Source: Metallibacterium scheffleri
Lineage (GTDB): Bacteria > Pseudomonadota > Gammaproteobacteria > Xanthomonadales > Rhodanobacteraceae
NCBI RefSeq assembly: GCF_002077135.1
Contig: NZ_LDOS01000001.1
Location: 198,219-262,218 of the forward strand
Reading direction: 5' to 3'
Length of the DNA: 64,000 bases
The position numbers were made by a program, and so were the translations under genes. The notes under the pieces were generated by a model. The model did not search any database. It saw only the letters and a program-made list of their open reading frames with translations, and had not been told where the DNA came from. Positions 1 through 10,393 of the stretch are shown one piece after another. Numbering within the stretch: the first letter of the stretch is position 1; every line of letters starts with the position of its first letter.

Positions 1-2025
1 GCGGTGGTCAGTGTCGATGGCGGCAAGACCTGGTCGAGCTGGTACAACCAGCCGACCGCGCAGATCTATCACGTCACCACCGACAACCGCTTTCCATTCT
101 GGGTGTGCGGCGCGCAGCAGGACTCCGGCGCGGTGTGCCTGCCCAGCCAGAGCGAGCACGGCGTCGACGGCATCAGCATGATGCAGTTCCACGAACTGAC
201 CGCGGGCGGCGAGAGCGGCGAGATTGCGGTCGATCCGCACGATCCCGATCTGGTCTACGGCAACAGCTACAACGGCTCGGTGGACAAGTACGACCAGCGC
301 ACCCAGCAGACGCAATCGGTCAACCCGACCCTGGCCTGGCCGGGCCTGTATCGCGCCACCTGGACGCTGCCGCTGGTGTTTTCTCCGGCGCAGCCCAAGG
401 CGTTGTACTTCGGCAACCAGCGCGTGTTCCGCACCCTCGACGGCGGCGCGCACTGGGCGCCGATCAGCCCCGACCTGACCCGCCGCGACCCGGCCGTGCC
501 GGCCAATCTCGACGCCAGCACCGCCGCCGACAGCCCCATCGCCGGACCACGCCGCGGTGTGGTGTACAGCATCGCGCCCTCGCCGCTGGATGCCGGCTTG
601 GTGTGGGCCGGCACCGATGATGGCCTGCTGTGGGTGACGCACGATGGCGGCGCGCACTGGAGCAACGTCACCCCGTCCGCGCTGACGCCGTGGTCGAAGG
701 TGGCCGGCATCGCACCCTCGCCGCGTCATGCGCGGGTCGCCTACGTGGCCATCGACCGGCACCGGCTGGACGATTTCCACCCGTATATTTACCGCACGCG
801 CGATGGCGGCACATCCTGGCAGGCGATCACCCACGGCATTCCGCCGCGTGATTTCGTCAACGTGGTCACGGTCGATCCGGTGACGCCAGGCCTGCTCTAT
901 GCCGGCACCGAGTTCGGCGTGTTCGTCTCGTTCGATGACGGCGATCACTGGCAGCCGCTGCAGCAGAATCTGCCGGTGACCTCGGTGCGCGATCTGCTGG
1001 TCAAGGACAACGATCTGGTGATCGCCACGCACGGACGCGGCATCTGGATCATGGACGACATCACCCCGCTGCGGCAGATGGCGGCGGCTAGCGCCGCGCC
1101 GGGCACGTATCTGTTCGCACCACTGGCGGCCTATCGCGTGCGTCCGCTGGGCTTCGCCGGCACGCCGCTGCCGCTGAGCGAACCGCGCGGCAAGAATCCG
1201 CCCAGCGGCGCCTACATCGACTACGCGCTCAAATCACCGGCGCACAGGGTGAGCCTGAGCATCCTCGACGCCGCCGGCCAGGTCGTGCGCCGCTACAGCA
1301 GCGCCGATGCGTTGCCTGGCATCGACCTCACCAAGATCCAGATCGCGCCGGTGTGGGTGCAGCAGCCGACACCACTGGCGACCACGCCCGGCATGCACCG
1401 TTTCGTGTGGAATCTGCATTGGGCGGCGCCGGCGGCGCTGGCCCCGCACGGGGTGTGGAGCGATGGCGTGTGGGCCGCGCCCGGCGCGTATCGCGTGGTG
1501 CTGGATGTGGACGGCCAGCACTTCACGCAGCCACTGCGCGTGCTGCCCGATCCGCGCGTGCGCGGCATGAGCGCCGCCGATTACGCCGCGCAGTTCAAGC
1601 TGGCGCAGGCGATTGAAACCGATCGCGCCGCGCTGGCTAGTGCGCTGCGCGGCGCCGCGCGCCTGCAAAAGGCACTCGCGCAGGTCAGTGCCACGCTGCC
1701 CGCCGCGCAGGCCGCGGCGCTGGGTGCGTTTCGCGCGCGCCTCGCGGCGCTCAGCGACATCCCTGCGCCCGATCCGTCGAACTCGGTGGGCACGCCGCCC
1801 ACGCATCTCGACAGCCTGACCGCGCTGGCCGCGCGCATGGACAGCCTCGAGCACGCGGTGGACAACGCCGACGTGCCGCCGACCCGCGACGCCGAGCTGG
1901 GCTTCCGCATGGCCCACGCGACCCTGCAGCAAACCCTGGCACGCTGGCGGCACTTGCGTGGTCCCGAGCTGGCCACGCTCAACGCCAGCCTGCACGGGGC
2001 AGGTGCCGCGCCGATCCGCGATTGA
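1..2025 (+). CDS. Sortilin/VPS10-type beta-propeller protein (5' end outside window)
   Basis: The reading frame is open from the first base, so the N-terminus lies upstream. About 674 residues are visible. The first half has repeated propeller signatures: 'VDGGKTW', 'LDGGAHW', 'HDGGAHW', 'RDGGTSW' and 'DDGDHW', each followed by a strand. This is the BNR/Asp-box pattern of secreted sortilin-like proteins, often annotated as glycosyl hydrolases. The propeller closes with 'ATHGRGIWIMDD' near residue 350. The remainder is an Ala-rich beta and helical tail typical of large exported proteins of this kind. Family members are usually about 1000 residues, so roughly a third is missing. The substrate is unknown, and no catalytic residues can be assigned. 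A strong hairpin follows the stop. Confidence 0.8.
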   Translation, partial: AVVSVDGGKTWSSWYNQPTAQIYHVTTDNRFPFWVCGAQQDSGAVCLPSQSEHGVDGISMMQFHELTAGGESGEIAVDPHDPDLVYGNSYNGSVDKYDQRTQQTQSVNPTLAWPGLYRATWTLPLVFSPAQPKALYFGNQRVFRTLDGGAHWAPISPDLTRRDPAVPANLDASTAADSPIAGPRRGVVYSIAPSPLDAGLVWAGTDDGLLWVTHDGGAHWSNVTPSALTPWSKVAGIAPSPRHARVAYVAIDRHRLDDFHPYIYRTRDGGTSWQAITHGIPPRDFVNVVTVDPVTPGLLYAGTEFGVFVSFDDGDHWQPLQQNLPVTSVRDLLVKDNDLVIATHGRGIWIMDDITPLRQMAAASAAPGTYLFAPLAAYRVRPLGFAGTPLPLSEPRGKNPPSGAYIDYALKSPAHRVSLSILDAAGQVVRRYSSADALPGIDLTKIQIAPVWVQQPTPLATTPGMHRFVWNLHWAAPAALAPHGVWSDGVWAAPGAYRVVLDVDGQHFTQPLRVLPDPRVRGMSAADYAAQFKLAQAIETDRAALASALRGAARLQKALAQVSATLPAAQAAALGAFRARLAALSDIPAPDPSNSVGTPPTHLDSLTALAARMDSLEHAVDNADVPPTRDAELGFRMAHATLQQTLARWRHLRGPELATLNASLHGAGAAPIRD

Positions 2026-2034
2026 GCCCTGGCC

Positions 2035-2063
2035 GTGCCCGGCCGGCCTGTACGGCCGGGCAC
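2035..2063 (+). terminator. Hairpin after the propeller gene
   Basis: A perfect 11-bp stem (GTGCCCGGCCG / CGGCCGGGCAC) with a 7-nt loop begins 9 nt after the stop codon. There is no T-run after it, so it is either a GC-only intrinsic terminator or an mRNA-stabilising hairpin. Confidence 0.5.
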
Positions 2064-2125
2064 AGCCAACGCGATCAGCGGATTCCGCCTAGACTCGCGC
2101 GCACGCCACCCGGGAACGGACACTC

Positions 2126-4114
2126 ATGCGTCGCATCGCTTCGACCCTCGCCCTCGCCACCCTGCTGGCGGCGGGTATCGCCCACGCACAATTGTTGCCC
2201 GCGGCACCCGCATCGACCGCGCGCGCCACCGCCACGCCGGACCACACGATTCCCGAGGTGATCCCGGCGCCCGCCAGGGCCGAGGTGCAATCGGCCTCCA
2301 GCAATCTGCTGCTGGAGGATGCCTACCGTATCGAGCGCAGCGGCGCATTCACCGAAACGGTCACGCGCAGCGTGCGCATCAACACCGTCGCCGGCATCAG
2401 CGAGTGGAGCAGCGTGCGCCTGCCCTACAGCGTGTCGCGCCAGAAACTCGATGTTCTCTCCGCCTGGGTCAGTACCCCGGATGGCAAGCGCATCGAGGTG
2501 GGCAAGAACCAGATCTTCACCAAACTCGACAACGCCGGCGTGGGCGCGCCGATGTTTTCCGACACCGAGCTGCGCATCATCGTGTTCCCGCAGTTGGCGG
2601 TGGGCGCGACGCTGCACTACAGCTACCGCATCGATACCCACGAGGCGCTGTTCCCCGGGCAGTTCAGCGATATCGAGAGCTACTCGCGCTATGGCGACTG
2701 GGGCAAGGTGCGGCTGAGTTACGACATCCCCGCCGACCTGCCGTTTCACGTCCAGTCCTACGGAATGCAAGCGTGGGCGCCCACCACGCCGGCCGGCAGT
2801 GGCCGCAAGTTGATCGGTTTCGCGCTGGATAACGTGCCGCCGATGGCGCCCGAGACCATCGCGCCCAGTCCCTACGTGTTCTCGCCACGGGTGATGGTGA
2901 GCACATTCCCCGATTACGCCGCCATCGGCGACGCCTACTGGGCGCGCGCCCAGGCCATGAGCGCGGTCACGCCCGAGGTGCGCAAGCTGGCCGACGCGAT
3001 CACCCGTGGCATCAGCGGCAAGCGCGCACAGGCGGTGGCGATCTACGACTGGGTGAGCAAGCACATCCGCTACGTGGCGGTGTATTTCGGCGTCGGTGGC
3101 GTGGTGCCGCATGATGCCGCCACCGTGATCGCCAACCGCTACGGCGATTGCAAGGACCACGCCACGCTGCTGGAAGCGCTGCTCGCCGCCAAGGGCATCG
3201 ATGCGATCGGCGCGCTGATCAATGCCGGCGGTCCCAATCGCCCACCGCAGGTGGCCGCCAATCATTTCAACCACATCATCACGTACTTGCCGCAGTGGCA
3301 TCTATTCGTCGATTCCACCGTGGGCGAGGCGCCGTTCGGCGAACTGCCCGGCAGCGATCTCGGGCGCCAAGTCGTGCTGGTGCGCGCCGCGCCGGGCGAG
3401 CCGCGCGTCATGCACACGCCCGGCTTCGGCCCGGCCACCATGGGCCTGGTCTCGGATGACCACAGCGAGATCACCGCCGATGGCAGCCTGATCGCGCGCA
3501 GCAGCGAGCGCGGCGTCGGCGCCACCGACATCGGCATGCGCGGCAATTTTCTCAGCGTGCGACCCGGGCAGGAGAAATACATCATGCAGAGCATGCTGGC
3601 TTCACGCGGCATGCAGGGCACCGGCGACATGCAGTTCGGCAACCCGCTGGATTTCGCCACGCCCTTCGTGCTGCGCATGCAGGTCAAGGTGCCGGCGTTC
3701 GCGCAACTGCCCGGCCCGGCGGCGGTGACCATCCCCGGCTCCGGCACGTGGATCAATGTACCCGGCGGCGATGCCGCGGGCCGGCGCCTGCCCCTGGCCT
3801 GCACCGGCAGCGCGCGCGTCAGCAATACGCACCTGCGTTTCCCGCCCGGTAGCCACTTCATTGCCATTCCACCGCCGGTGAACTTCAGCAACAGCGCTGG
3901 CCACTATCAGGCGCGCTACCAGTTGGCGGGTACCAGCGTGATCGCCGAACGCAGTCTGGTGACCACCGGTGACGGCCTGTGTCCGGCCAGCGATCTGGCC
4001 GCGCTGCAGGCATTGGCCGGGGTGATCGGCAAGGATCAGCGCGCGCAGGTGCTGTATGCCGGGCCTGGTGTAGCGTTGCACTGGTTGCAGGCGCAACCCG
4101 CCGCCCAACCCTGA
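2126..4114 (+). CDS. DUF3857 / transglutaminase-like periplasmic protein
   Basis: 662 residues. A Sec signal peptide (about residues 1-22, ending 'GIAHAQ') predicts export. Residues about 50-270 match DUF3857. Residues about 280-410 form a transglutaminase-like domain with the triad visible: Cys in 'RYGDCKDHATLL' (about residue 342), His in 'NHFNHIITY' (about 379-382) and Asp in 'HLFVDST' (about 396). The C-terminal part is a beta-rich domain. Proteins of this architecture are common in Bacteroidetes and Xanthomonadales. They are presumed to act on periplasmic proteins or peptides, but no substrate is established. The start is the ATG directly followed by the signal peptide. The gene stands alone between the propeller gene and the TonB receptor. 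Confidence 0.85.
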   Translation: MRRIASTLALATLLAAGIAHAQLLPAAPASTARATATPDHTIPEVIPAPARAEVQSASSNLLLEDAYRIERSGAFTETVTRSVRINTVAGISEWSSVRLPYSVSRQKLDVLSAWVSTPDGKRIEVGKNQIFTKLDNAGVGAPMFSDTELRIIVFPQLAVGATLHYSYRIDTHEALFPGQFSDIESYSRYGDWGKVRLSYDIPADLPFHVQSYGMQAWAPTTPAGSGRKLIGFALDNVPPMAPETIAPSPYVFSPRVMVSTFPDYAAIGDAYWARAQAMSAVTPEVRKLADAITRGISGKRAQAVAIYDWVSKHIRYVAVYFGVGGVVPHDAATVIANRYGDCKDHATLLEALLAAKGIDAIGALINAGGPNRPPQVAANHFNHIITYLPQWHLFVDSTVGEAPFGELPGSDLGRQVVLVRAAPGEPRVMHTPGFGPATMGLVSDDHSEITADGSLIARSSERGVGATDIGMRGNFLSVRPGQEKYIMQSMLASRGMQGTGDMQFGNPLDFATPFVLRMQVKVPAFAQLPGPAAVTIPGSGTWINVPGGDAAGRRLPLACTGSARVSNTHLRFPPGSHFIAIPPPVNFSNSAGHYQARYQLAGTSVIAERSLVTTGDGLCPASDLAALQALAGVIGKDQRAQVLYAGPGVALHWLQAQPAAQP

Positions 4115-4157
4115 CCGGGCGACTCAACATGCACCGACGCAACACCTGCGCCAGTTC

Positions 4158-4201
4158 TTGACCTTGCGCGCGACGCCGCATAAGATGCGAATTGTTCGCA
4201 T
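4158..4201 (+). promoter_or_regulatory. Sigma-70 promoter overlapped by a Fur-box-like palindrome
   Basis: TTGACC (4158-4163), 17 bp, then TAAGAT (4181-4186) reads as a housekeeping promoter. Overlapping the -10 and start region is a perfect 7-3-7 inverted repeat, ATGCGAA-ttg-TTCGCAT (4185-4201). It fits the 'TGnGAAnnnTTCnCA' core of proteobacterial Fur boxes. The position would allow iron-Fur to block RNA polymerase. The downstream TonB receptor fits this reading. The Fur assignment is inferred. Confidence 0.6.
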
Positions 4202-4279
4202 TTGACCGCGGCGCTCGTTGCCCCTCGCCGCCGCCCCACGCCCCAGCCGTCGCCAGGGCTCCAGTTCCATGGAGAGCCC

Positions 4280-6508
4280 ATGTCCCGACTGTCGCCCACG
4301 CCGCTGGCCGCGGCGCTTTCCGTTGCCTTGCACCTCGCCACGCCCGCTGCCGCGCAGGCAGCGAACGCAGGCAGCGTCGCTCGTCACGACCCCGGTCACG
4401 ACGCGGTGCCGGCACCTGTTGCCGCGACAGCCGCAGCGGATGCGCCCGACCTGGCGCAGATCAGGTCGCTGCAACCGATCAAGGTCGAGGCGCAAAGCCT
4501 GCGCGATGCCTGGCTGCACGATCACGCCGCGGTCGGCCCGCTGGGCGTGCAGTCGCTGCGCGACATTCCGCAGAGCGTCACCGTGCTCGACGCCGCGCTG
4601 CTGCAGTCGCAGGGCGTCTCCGCGCTGGCCGATGCCCTGCGCAACGTGCCGGGCATCACCCTGGGCGGCGCCGAAGGCGGGCAGATCGGCAACAACATCA
4701 ATCTGCGCGGCTTCAGCGCGCGCACCGACATCTACCTGGATGGCATGCGCGATCGCGGCCAGTACTACCGCGATGTGTTCGACCTGTCCTCGGTGCAGGT
4801 GCTGGAGGGCCCCGCGTCCATGCTGTTCGGGCGTGGCTCGACGGGCGGCGTCATCAATCAGGTGTCCAAGGTGCCCGAGGCCCGCGCCTTCGGTTCCTTC
4901 AGCGCCACCACCGCCAACCCGGAAGGCACGCGCCTGAGCACCGACGTCAACCAGCCGCTGAGCACGACGGCGGCCTTCCGCATCAACGCCTTCGCCCAGG
5001 ACATCCACAGCACGCGCGACGTGCTGCACAATCGCGACGGCGGCATCGCACCATCGCTGCGCCTGGGCATGGGCACGGACACCGAAATCACCCTGTCGGC
5101 GCTGCTGCAGCGCAACCGCGACATGCCCGATTACGGGCTGCCGCCGCTCAACGGGCACCCCGCCGCCGTCGACACGAACAACTTCTACGGGCTGACCGAC
5201 GACCGCACGATCCAGCGCGTCGCCATCTTCGACGCGCGCCTGATGCACCGCTTCAGCGATGCCCTCTCCTTCCACAATCAGTTGCGCTGGGGCAGCTACA
5301 CCACCGATGCGCGCGAGACCGGCGCCAGTTCCATCGTCACGGCTGCGGGCACGACGCTCAACCGCGCGCAAGGCAATCCAACCAGCCTGCCGCTGGACCA
5401 GCTGTATGTGCAGCTCGGCAGCCACGACCGCGTGATCCATGATCGTGCACTCGGCGACCAGGCCGAGCTGGAGGCGCGCTTCGACACCGGCGCGATCGCG
5501 CACACGCTGGTCACCGGCATCGAGCTGGGTCGCGACCGCTACGTGAACCAGGCGTCCTCGCGCAGCGGGCTACCACTACTGTCTCTGCTCGACCCGGCGC
5601 AACTGCCGCAACCCGCCAGCGCAACCACCACGCCGGGCAACGCCGCGCTGGGCCATGCCAGTACGGCGGCCGTGTATGCCAACGACATCGTGCAGCTGGA
5701 CCCGCACTGGCAGTTCGTGGGTGGCCTGCGTCGCGACCGCTTCGCCGCGGACCTGTGGAACACCACGTCACAGCCGGCCTATGCGCAGCAGAAGGTGTAT
5801 TTCACCAGCGTACGCGGCGGCTTCATCTGGCAACCCGACGAACGCCAGTCCTACTACGCCAGCTACGGCACCTCGTTCGACCCTTCGCTGGAAACCCTCA
5901 CCGTCGTCAACGGTATGCAGGACCTCGCACCGGAGCAGAACCGCTCGCTCGAAGTCGGCGGCAAATGGAATCTCGCCGAAGATGCGCTGGCGCTTACCGC
6001 AGCTCTGTTCGAGGTGCAGAAGACCAACGCGCGGACGCAGATCTCGCCCGGCGTGTACACGCTCGACGGTAACGTGCGCGTGCGTGGACTCAACCTGGGA
6101 CTGGTGGGCAACATCACCCGCGGCTGGCAGCTGTTCGCCGGCTACACCCTGCTCGACGCACGCATCGTCAAGGCACTGGACGGCACGCAGGGCAAGGTTC
6201 CGGCGAATACGCCGCGCAACGCGGCCACGCTGTGGTCCACATGGCAAGTGGGCCGGCACTGGCGCGCCGGCATCGGCGCGCAGTGGCAGTCGTTGCGCTA
6301 CGCGGCCAACAACAACGTGGTCTCCGCGCCAGGCTACGCCGTTTACAACGGCATGCTGGGCTACGACACCGGGCCGTATTCCGTGCAATTGAATGTGTTC
6401 AACCTGGGCGATCGACGCTACTTCGTCTCGCTGATTCCCTCCGATGGCGGGCGTTCGGTGCCCGGCATCGGACGCACCCTGCAGATGACCTTCAGCTACC
6501 GCTATTGA
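4280..6508 (+). CDS. TonB-dependent siderophore receptor
   Basis: 742 residues from the ATG at 4280, which follows a GGAGAG ribosome site and opens a signal peptide ending near 'TPAAAQA'. The upstream TTG in frame lacks these. The plug domain begins about residue 75 ('SLRDIPQSVTVLDAALL', 'LRNVPGITLGG', 'INLRGFSARTDIYLDGMRDRGQYYRD'), which is the hallmark of ferric-siderophore receptors. 'VLEGPASMLFGRGSTGGVIN' follows. The rest is the 22-strand barrel, ending in an aromatic residue pattern ('LQMTFSYRY') that suits outer-membrane insertion. The expected role is energy-dependent uptake of a ferric siderophore. The ligand cannot be read from sequence. It is followed at 62 bp by a piuC-like gene, a pairing seen for iron-regulated receptors. 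Confidence 0.92.
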   Translation: MSRLSPTPLAAALSVALHLATPAAAQAANAGSVARHDPGHDAVPAPVAATAAADAPDLAQIRSLQPIKVEAQSLRDAWLHDHAAVGPLGVQSLRDIPQSVTVLDAALLQSQGVSALADALRNVPGITLGGAEGGQIGNNINLRGFSARTDIYLDGMRDRGQYYRDVFDLSSVQVLEGPASMLFGRGSTGGVINQVSKVPEARAFGSFSATTANPEGTRLSTDVNQPLSTTAAFRINAFAQDIHSTRDVLHNRDGGIAPSLRLGMGTDTEITLSALLQRNRDMPDYGLPPLNGHPAAVDTNNFYGLTDDRTIQRVAIFDARLMHRFSDALSFHNQLRWGSYTTDARETGASSIVTAAGTTLNRAQGNPTSLPLDQLYVQLGSHDRVIHDRALGDQAELEARFDTGAIAHTLVTGIELGRDRYVNQASSRSGLPLLSLLDPAQLPQPASATTTPGNAALGHASTAAVYANDIVQLDPHWQFVGGLRRDRFAADLWNTTSQPAYAQQKVYFTSVRGGFIWQPDERQSYYASYGTSFDPSLETLTVVNGMQDLAPEQNRSLEVGGKWNLAEDALALTAALFEVQKTNARTQISPGVYTLDGNVRVRGLNLGLVGNITRGWQLFAGYTLLDARIVKALDGTQGKVPANTPRNAATLWSTWQVGRHWRAGIGAQWQSLRYAANNNVVSAPGYAVYNGMLGYDTGPYSVQLNVFNLGDRRYFVSLIPSDGGRSVPGIGRTLQMTFSYRY

Positions 6509-6569
6509 ATCCGCACCGCCGCCGCATGCTGTGGCAGCGGCCGACGAATCCTGAGGAGGCGCAACGCCC

Positions 6570-7256
6570 ATGCTGCTGCAGATTCCGAACATGCTCACTG
6601 CCGCGCAGGTCGCTGCCCTGCGCGTCCGCCTCGAGACCGCCGATGCGCCTTGGGTCGACGGCCGCGCGACCGCCGGGCATACCGGCGCGCCAGTGAAGTT
6701 CAACCAGCAGATCGACGAACGCGCCGCGATGGCGCGTGAACTGGGTGATGTCGTGCTGGCTGCGCTGGAGCGCAACCCGCTGTTCATCAGCGCCGCGCTG
6801 CCGCAGCGCGTGTACCCGCCGTTGTTCAACCGCTATGGCGTGGGCATGAGCTTCGGTGCACATGTCGACGGCTCCGTGCGCCTGCTGCCGGGCAGCGGCC
6901 AGAAAATCCGCACCGATTTATCCGCCACGCTGTTTCTGAACGCGCCCGAGGATTACGACAACGGCGAACTGCAGATCGAGGATACCTGTGGCCTGCAGCG
7001 CATCAGACTGGCGGCTGGCGACATGGTGTTGTATCCCGCGTCCAGCCTGCATCGCGTGACCGAGGTCACCCGCGGCACACGCATGGCGTGTTTTTTCTGG
7101 ATACAGAGCATGGTGCGCGACGACGGGCGGCGCACCCTGCTGTTCGACCTGGACCGCGCCATCCAGCGCCTGCTGGCCACGGGCGCGGACCAGACCGCAT
7201 GCGTGGGGCTGACGGGCGTTTACCACAACCTGCTGCGGCAGTGGGCCGAGCCCTGA
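6570..7256 (+). CDS. PiuC/YbiX-type Fe(II)/2-oxoglutarate-dependent hydroxylase
   Basis: 228 residues, the usual length for the PKHD-type hydroxylase family (E. coli YbiX, Pseudomonas PiuC). The iron ligands are visible: His98-x-Asp100 in 'FGAHVDGSV' and His161 in 'SSLHRVTEV'. Arg171 in 'RGTRMACFF' should bind 2-oxoglutarate. A GAGGAGG-like site precedes the ATG. Family members are usually next to TonB receptors (PiuA, Fiu) and are iron-repressed. The gene follows the receptor in the same direction, so co-transcription from the Fur-controlled promoter is likely. The natural substrate of the family is not established. Confidence 0.88.
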   Translation: MLLQIPNMLTAAQVAALRVRLETADAPWVDGRATAGHTGAPVKFNQQIDERAAMARELGDVVLAALERNPLFISAALPQRVYPPLFNRYGVGMSFGAHVDGSVRLLPGSGQKIRTDLSATLFLNAPEDYDNGELQIEDTCGLQRIRLAAGDMVLYPASSLHRVTEVTRGTRMACFFWIQSMVRDDGRRTLLFDLDRAIQRLLATGADQTACVGLTGVYHNLLRQWAEP

Positions 7257-7306
7257 TCGATCCACGCTGGCGCCCGCGCGGACCCGACCGGCAGGACGGC
7301 ACCGGC

Positions 7307-7729
7307 TCAGTGCTTGAGCTGCTTGCGCAGCCGCTCCAGTGCCTGCAACTGCGCGATCGCCTGCACCAGTTGTGCCTGCGCCTCGGCCAGTTCGATCGCG
7401 TCCTTGCGATTGCTCAGCGCATCCTGGGCTTCCTGCTTGGCTTTGAGTGCAGCGGCCTCGTCGATGTCGGCGGCGCGCAGCGCGGTATCGGCCAGCACCG
7501 TGACCACCTGCGGCTGCACCTCGAGGATGCCACCGGAGACATAGAACGACAGGCGCTCGCCATCGGGACGCACCACATCGACCTGGCCCGGCTTCAGCCG
7601 CGTGATCAGCGGCGCGTGGCGCGGCGCGATGCCCAGCTCGCCCATGACGCCGCTGGCGACCACGAGGGTGGCCTCGCCGTGGAAGATCTCGGCCTCGGCG
7701 CTGACGATGTCGCAACGGATGGTGGTCAT
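7307..7729 (-). CDS. atpC: ATP synthase epsilon subunit
   Basis: About 140 residues from the ATG at 7729 ('[12 protein letters not shown]'), matching the family length. An in-frame ATG two codons earlier (7735) is equally possible, and an 11-codon longer frame is unlikely. Residues 1-85 form the beta sandwich ('[13 protein letters not shown]', '[15 protein letters not shown]'). The C-terminal two-helix domain ends '[13 protein letters not shown]'. It is the rotor subunit binding gamma and the c-ring and inhibits ATP hydrolysis. It is the last gene of the atp operon and is convergent with the piuC-like gene. Confidence 0.95.
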   Translation of the reverse strand: MTTIRCDIVSAEAEIFHGEATLVVASGVMGELGIAPRHAPLITRLKPGQVDVVRPDGERLSFYVSGGILEVQPQVVTVLADTALRAADIDEAAALKAKQEAQDALSNRKDAIELAEAQAQLVQAIAQLQALERLRKQLKH

Positions 7730-7835
7730 GGTCATCGGGTTCGATTGGTTGCTGCGGGTGGATGTCAAACCGGCAGGCCGGAAATGATGGTGGTCATCGC
7801 CAGCCCGATTGATCGCTGCAAGTTACCGGCTGGTC

Positions 7836-9311
<1,476 letters not shown>

Positions 9312-9380
9312 TCAGCCACTTGGCGCGGGTGCCACGATTCGCGCAAAGCTGCGGGGTTCGTCGCATAGATCGCATCGACA

Positions 9381-10247
9381 TTACACCGCGGCCGCGCCGC
9401 TGACGATCTCGCTGATTTCCTGCGTGATCGCCGCCTGGCGGGCCTTGTTGTAGATCAGGGTGAAGGTTTCGATCAGCTTGTTGGCATTGTCCGAGGCGCT
9501 CTTCATGGCCACCATGCGCGCCGCGTGCTCGCAGGCCAGATTTTCCAGCACACCCTGGTAAACCAGCGCCTCGATATAGCGCTTGAGCACCGGGTCGAGC
9601 ACGCTGGGGGCGTCCGGCTCGTACAGGTAATCCCAGTCGTGGCCGGCCTGCAAGCCTTGCCCGGCGGGCAATGGCAGCAGCGTGTCCACTACCGGCTTCT
9701 GGCTCATGGTGTTGATGAAATCGTTGTAGGCCAAAAATACGCGGTCCAGGCGATTCGCGGTATAGGCGTCCAGGAGAACCTTGATGACGCCGATCAGATC
9801 CTCGACGCGCGGGCGTTCACCCAGATGCGTGACCGAACCGACCAACTGGATGTCTTTGAGGCGGCGGAAGAACTGCAGCGCCTTCTGCCCCACCGCGACC
9901 ACATTGACCTCGACGCCCTGTGTGCGCCAGGCGCGGATCTCGGCCAGCAGTTTGCGCTGCAGGTTGGCATTGAGCCCGCCGCACAATCCGCGGTCGGAGG
10001 AAATCATCAGATAGCCGACGCGCCTGACCGCCTCGCGCCGCGCCATGAACGGGTGCCGGTATTCGGTATTGGCCTTGGCGATGTGACCGACCACCTGGCG
10101 CATCAGCCGCGCATACGGCCGCGAGGCGCGCATCAGATCCTGCGCCTTGCGGATTTTCGAAGCCGAAACCATTTCCAGCGCACGCGTCACCTTGCGCATG
10201 TTCTGCGTGCTGCGGATCTTGCTGCGGATTTCGCGTGCGTTGGCCAT
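9381..10247 (-). CDS. atpG: ATP synthase F1 gamma subunit
   Basis: 288 residues. The N-terminal helix '[30 protein letters not shown]' region and the C-terminal helix '[17 protein letters not shown]' form the central-stalk coiled coil. '[11 protein letters not shown]' is the conserved central motif. It is the rotor shaft turning inside the alpha3beta3 hexamer. It is separated from atpA by a 146-bp gap holding a repeat-like element, which is wider than the other F1 spacings. Confidence 0.97.
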   Translation of the reverse strand: MANAREIRSKIRSTQNMRKVTRALEMVSASKIRKAQDLMRASRPYARLMRQVVGHIAKANTEYRHPFMARREAVRRVGYLMISSDRGLCGGLNANLQRKLLAEIRAWRTQGVEVNVVAVGQKALQFFRRLKDIQLVGSVTHLGERPRVEDLIGVIKVLLDAYTANRLDRVFLAYNDFINTMSQKPVVDTLLPLPAGQGLQAGHDWDYLYEPDAPSVLDPVLKRYIEALVYQGVLENLACEHAARMVAMKSASDNANKLIETFTLIYNKARQAAITQEISEIVSGAAAV

Positions 10248-10393
10248 GTCTGCAAACCTCGGGACTCGGGACTCGGAACCCGGCGCACCGCCGGATCGCC
10301 ATCCTCCCGATCGTTTCTTCTCCGGATCTCGATCCCGGAACCGCGCAACCCGCTACCGCGAGTCCTGTGCCCCGGTCCCGAGCCCCGGCCCGC
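10248..10393. repeat. Short intergenic repeat-like element between atpA and atpG
   Basis: The spacer has a tandem GGGACTC / GGGACTC / GGAACCC stretch at one end (about 10261-10283). An inversely related end ('CGAGTCCTGTGCCC', 10359-10372, then 'GGTCCCGAGCCCC') closes it. A similar CGAGCCCTGTGCCC lies between hslU and hslV at 54316-54329. Two intergenic copies suggest a dispersed small element. Only these two are visible in the window. Confidence 0.4.

Noticed and set aside
4202-4279. Upstream TTG start for the TonB receptor
   Set aside because: It would put a Pro/Arg-rich leader before a good signal peptide and start inside the Fur-like palindrome. The ATG at 4280 has a ribosome site.
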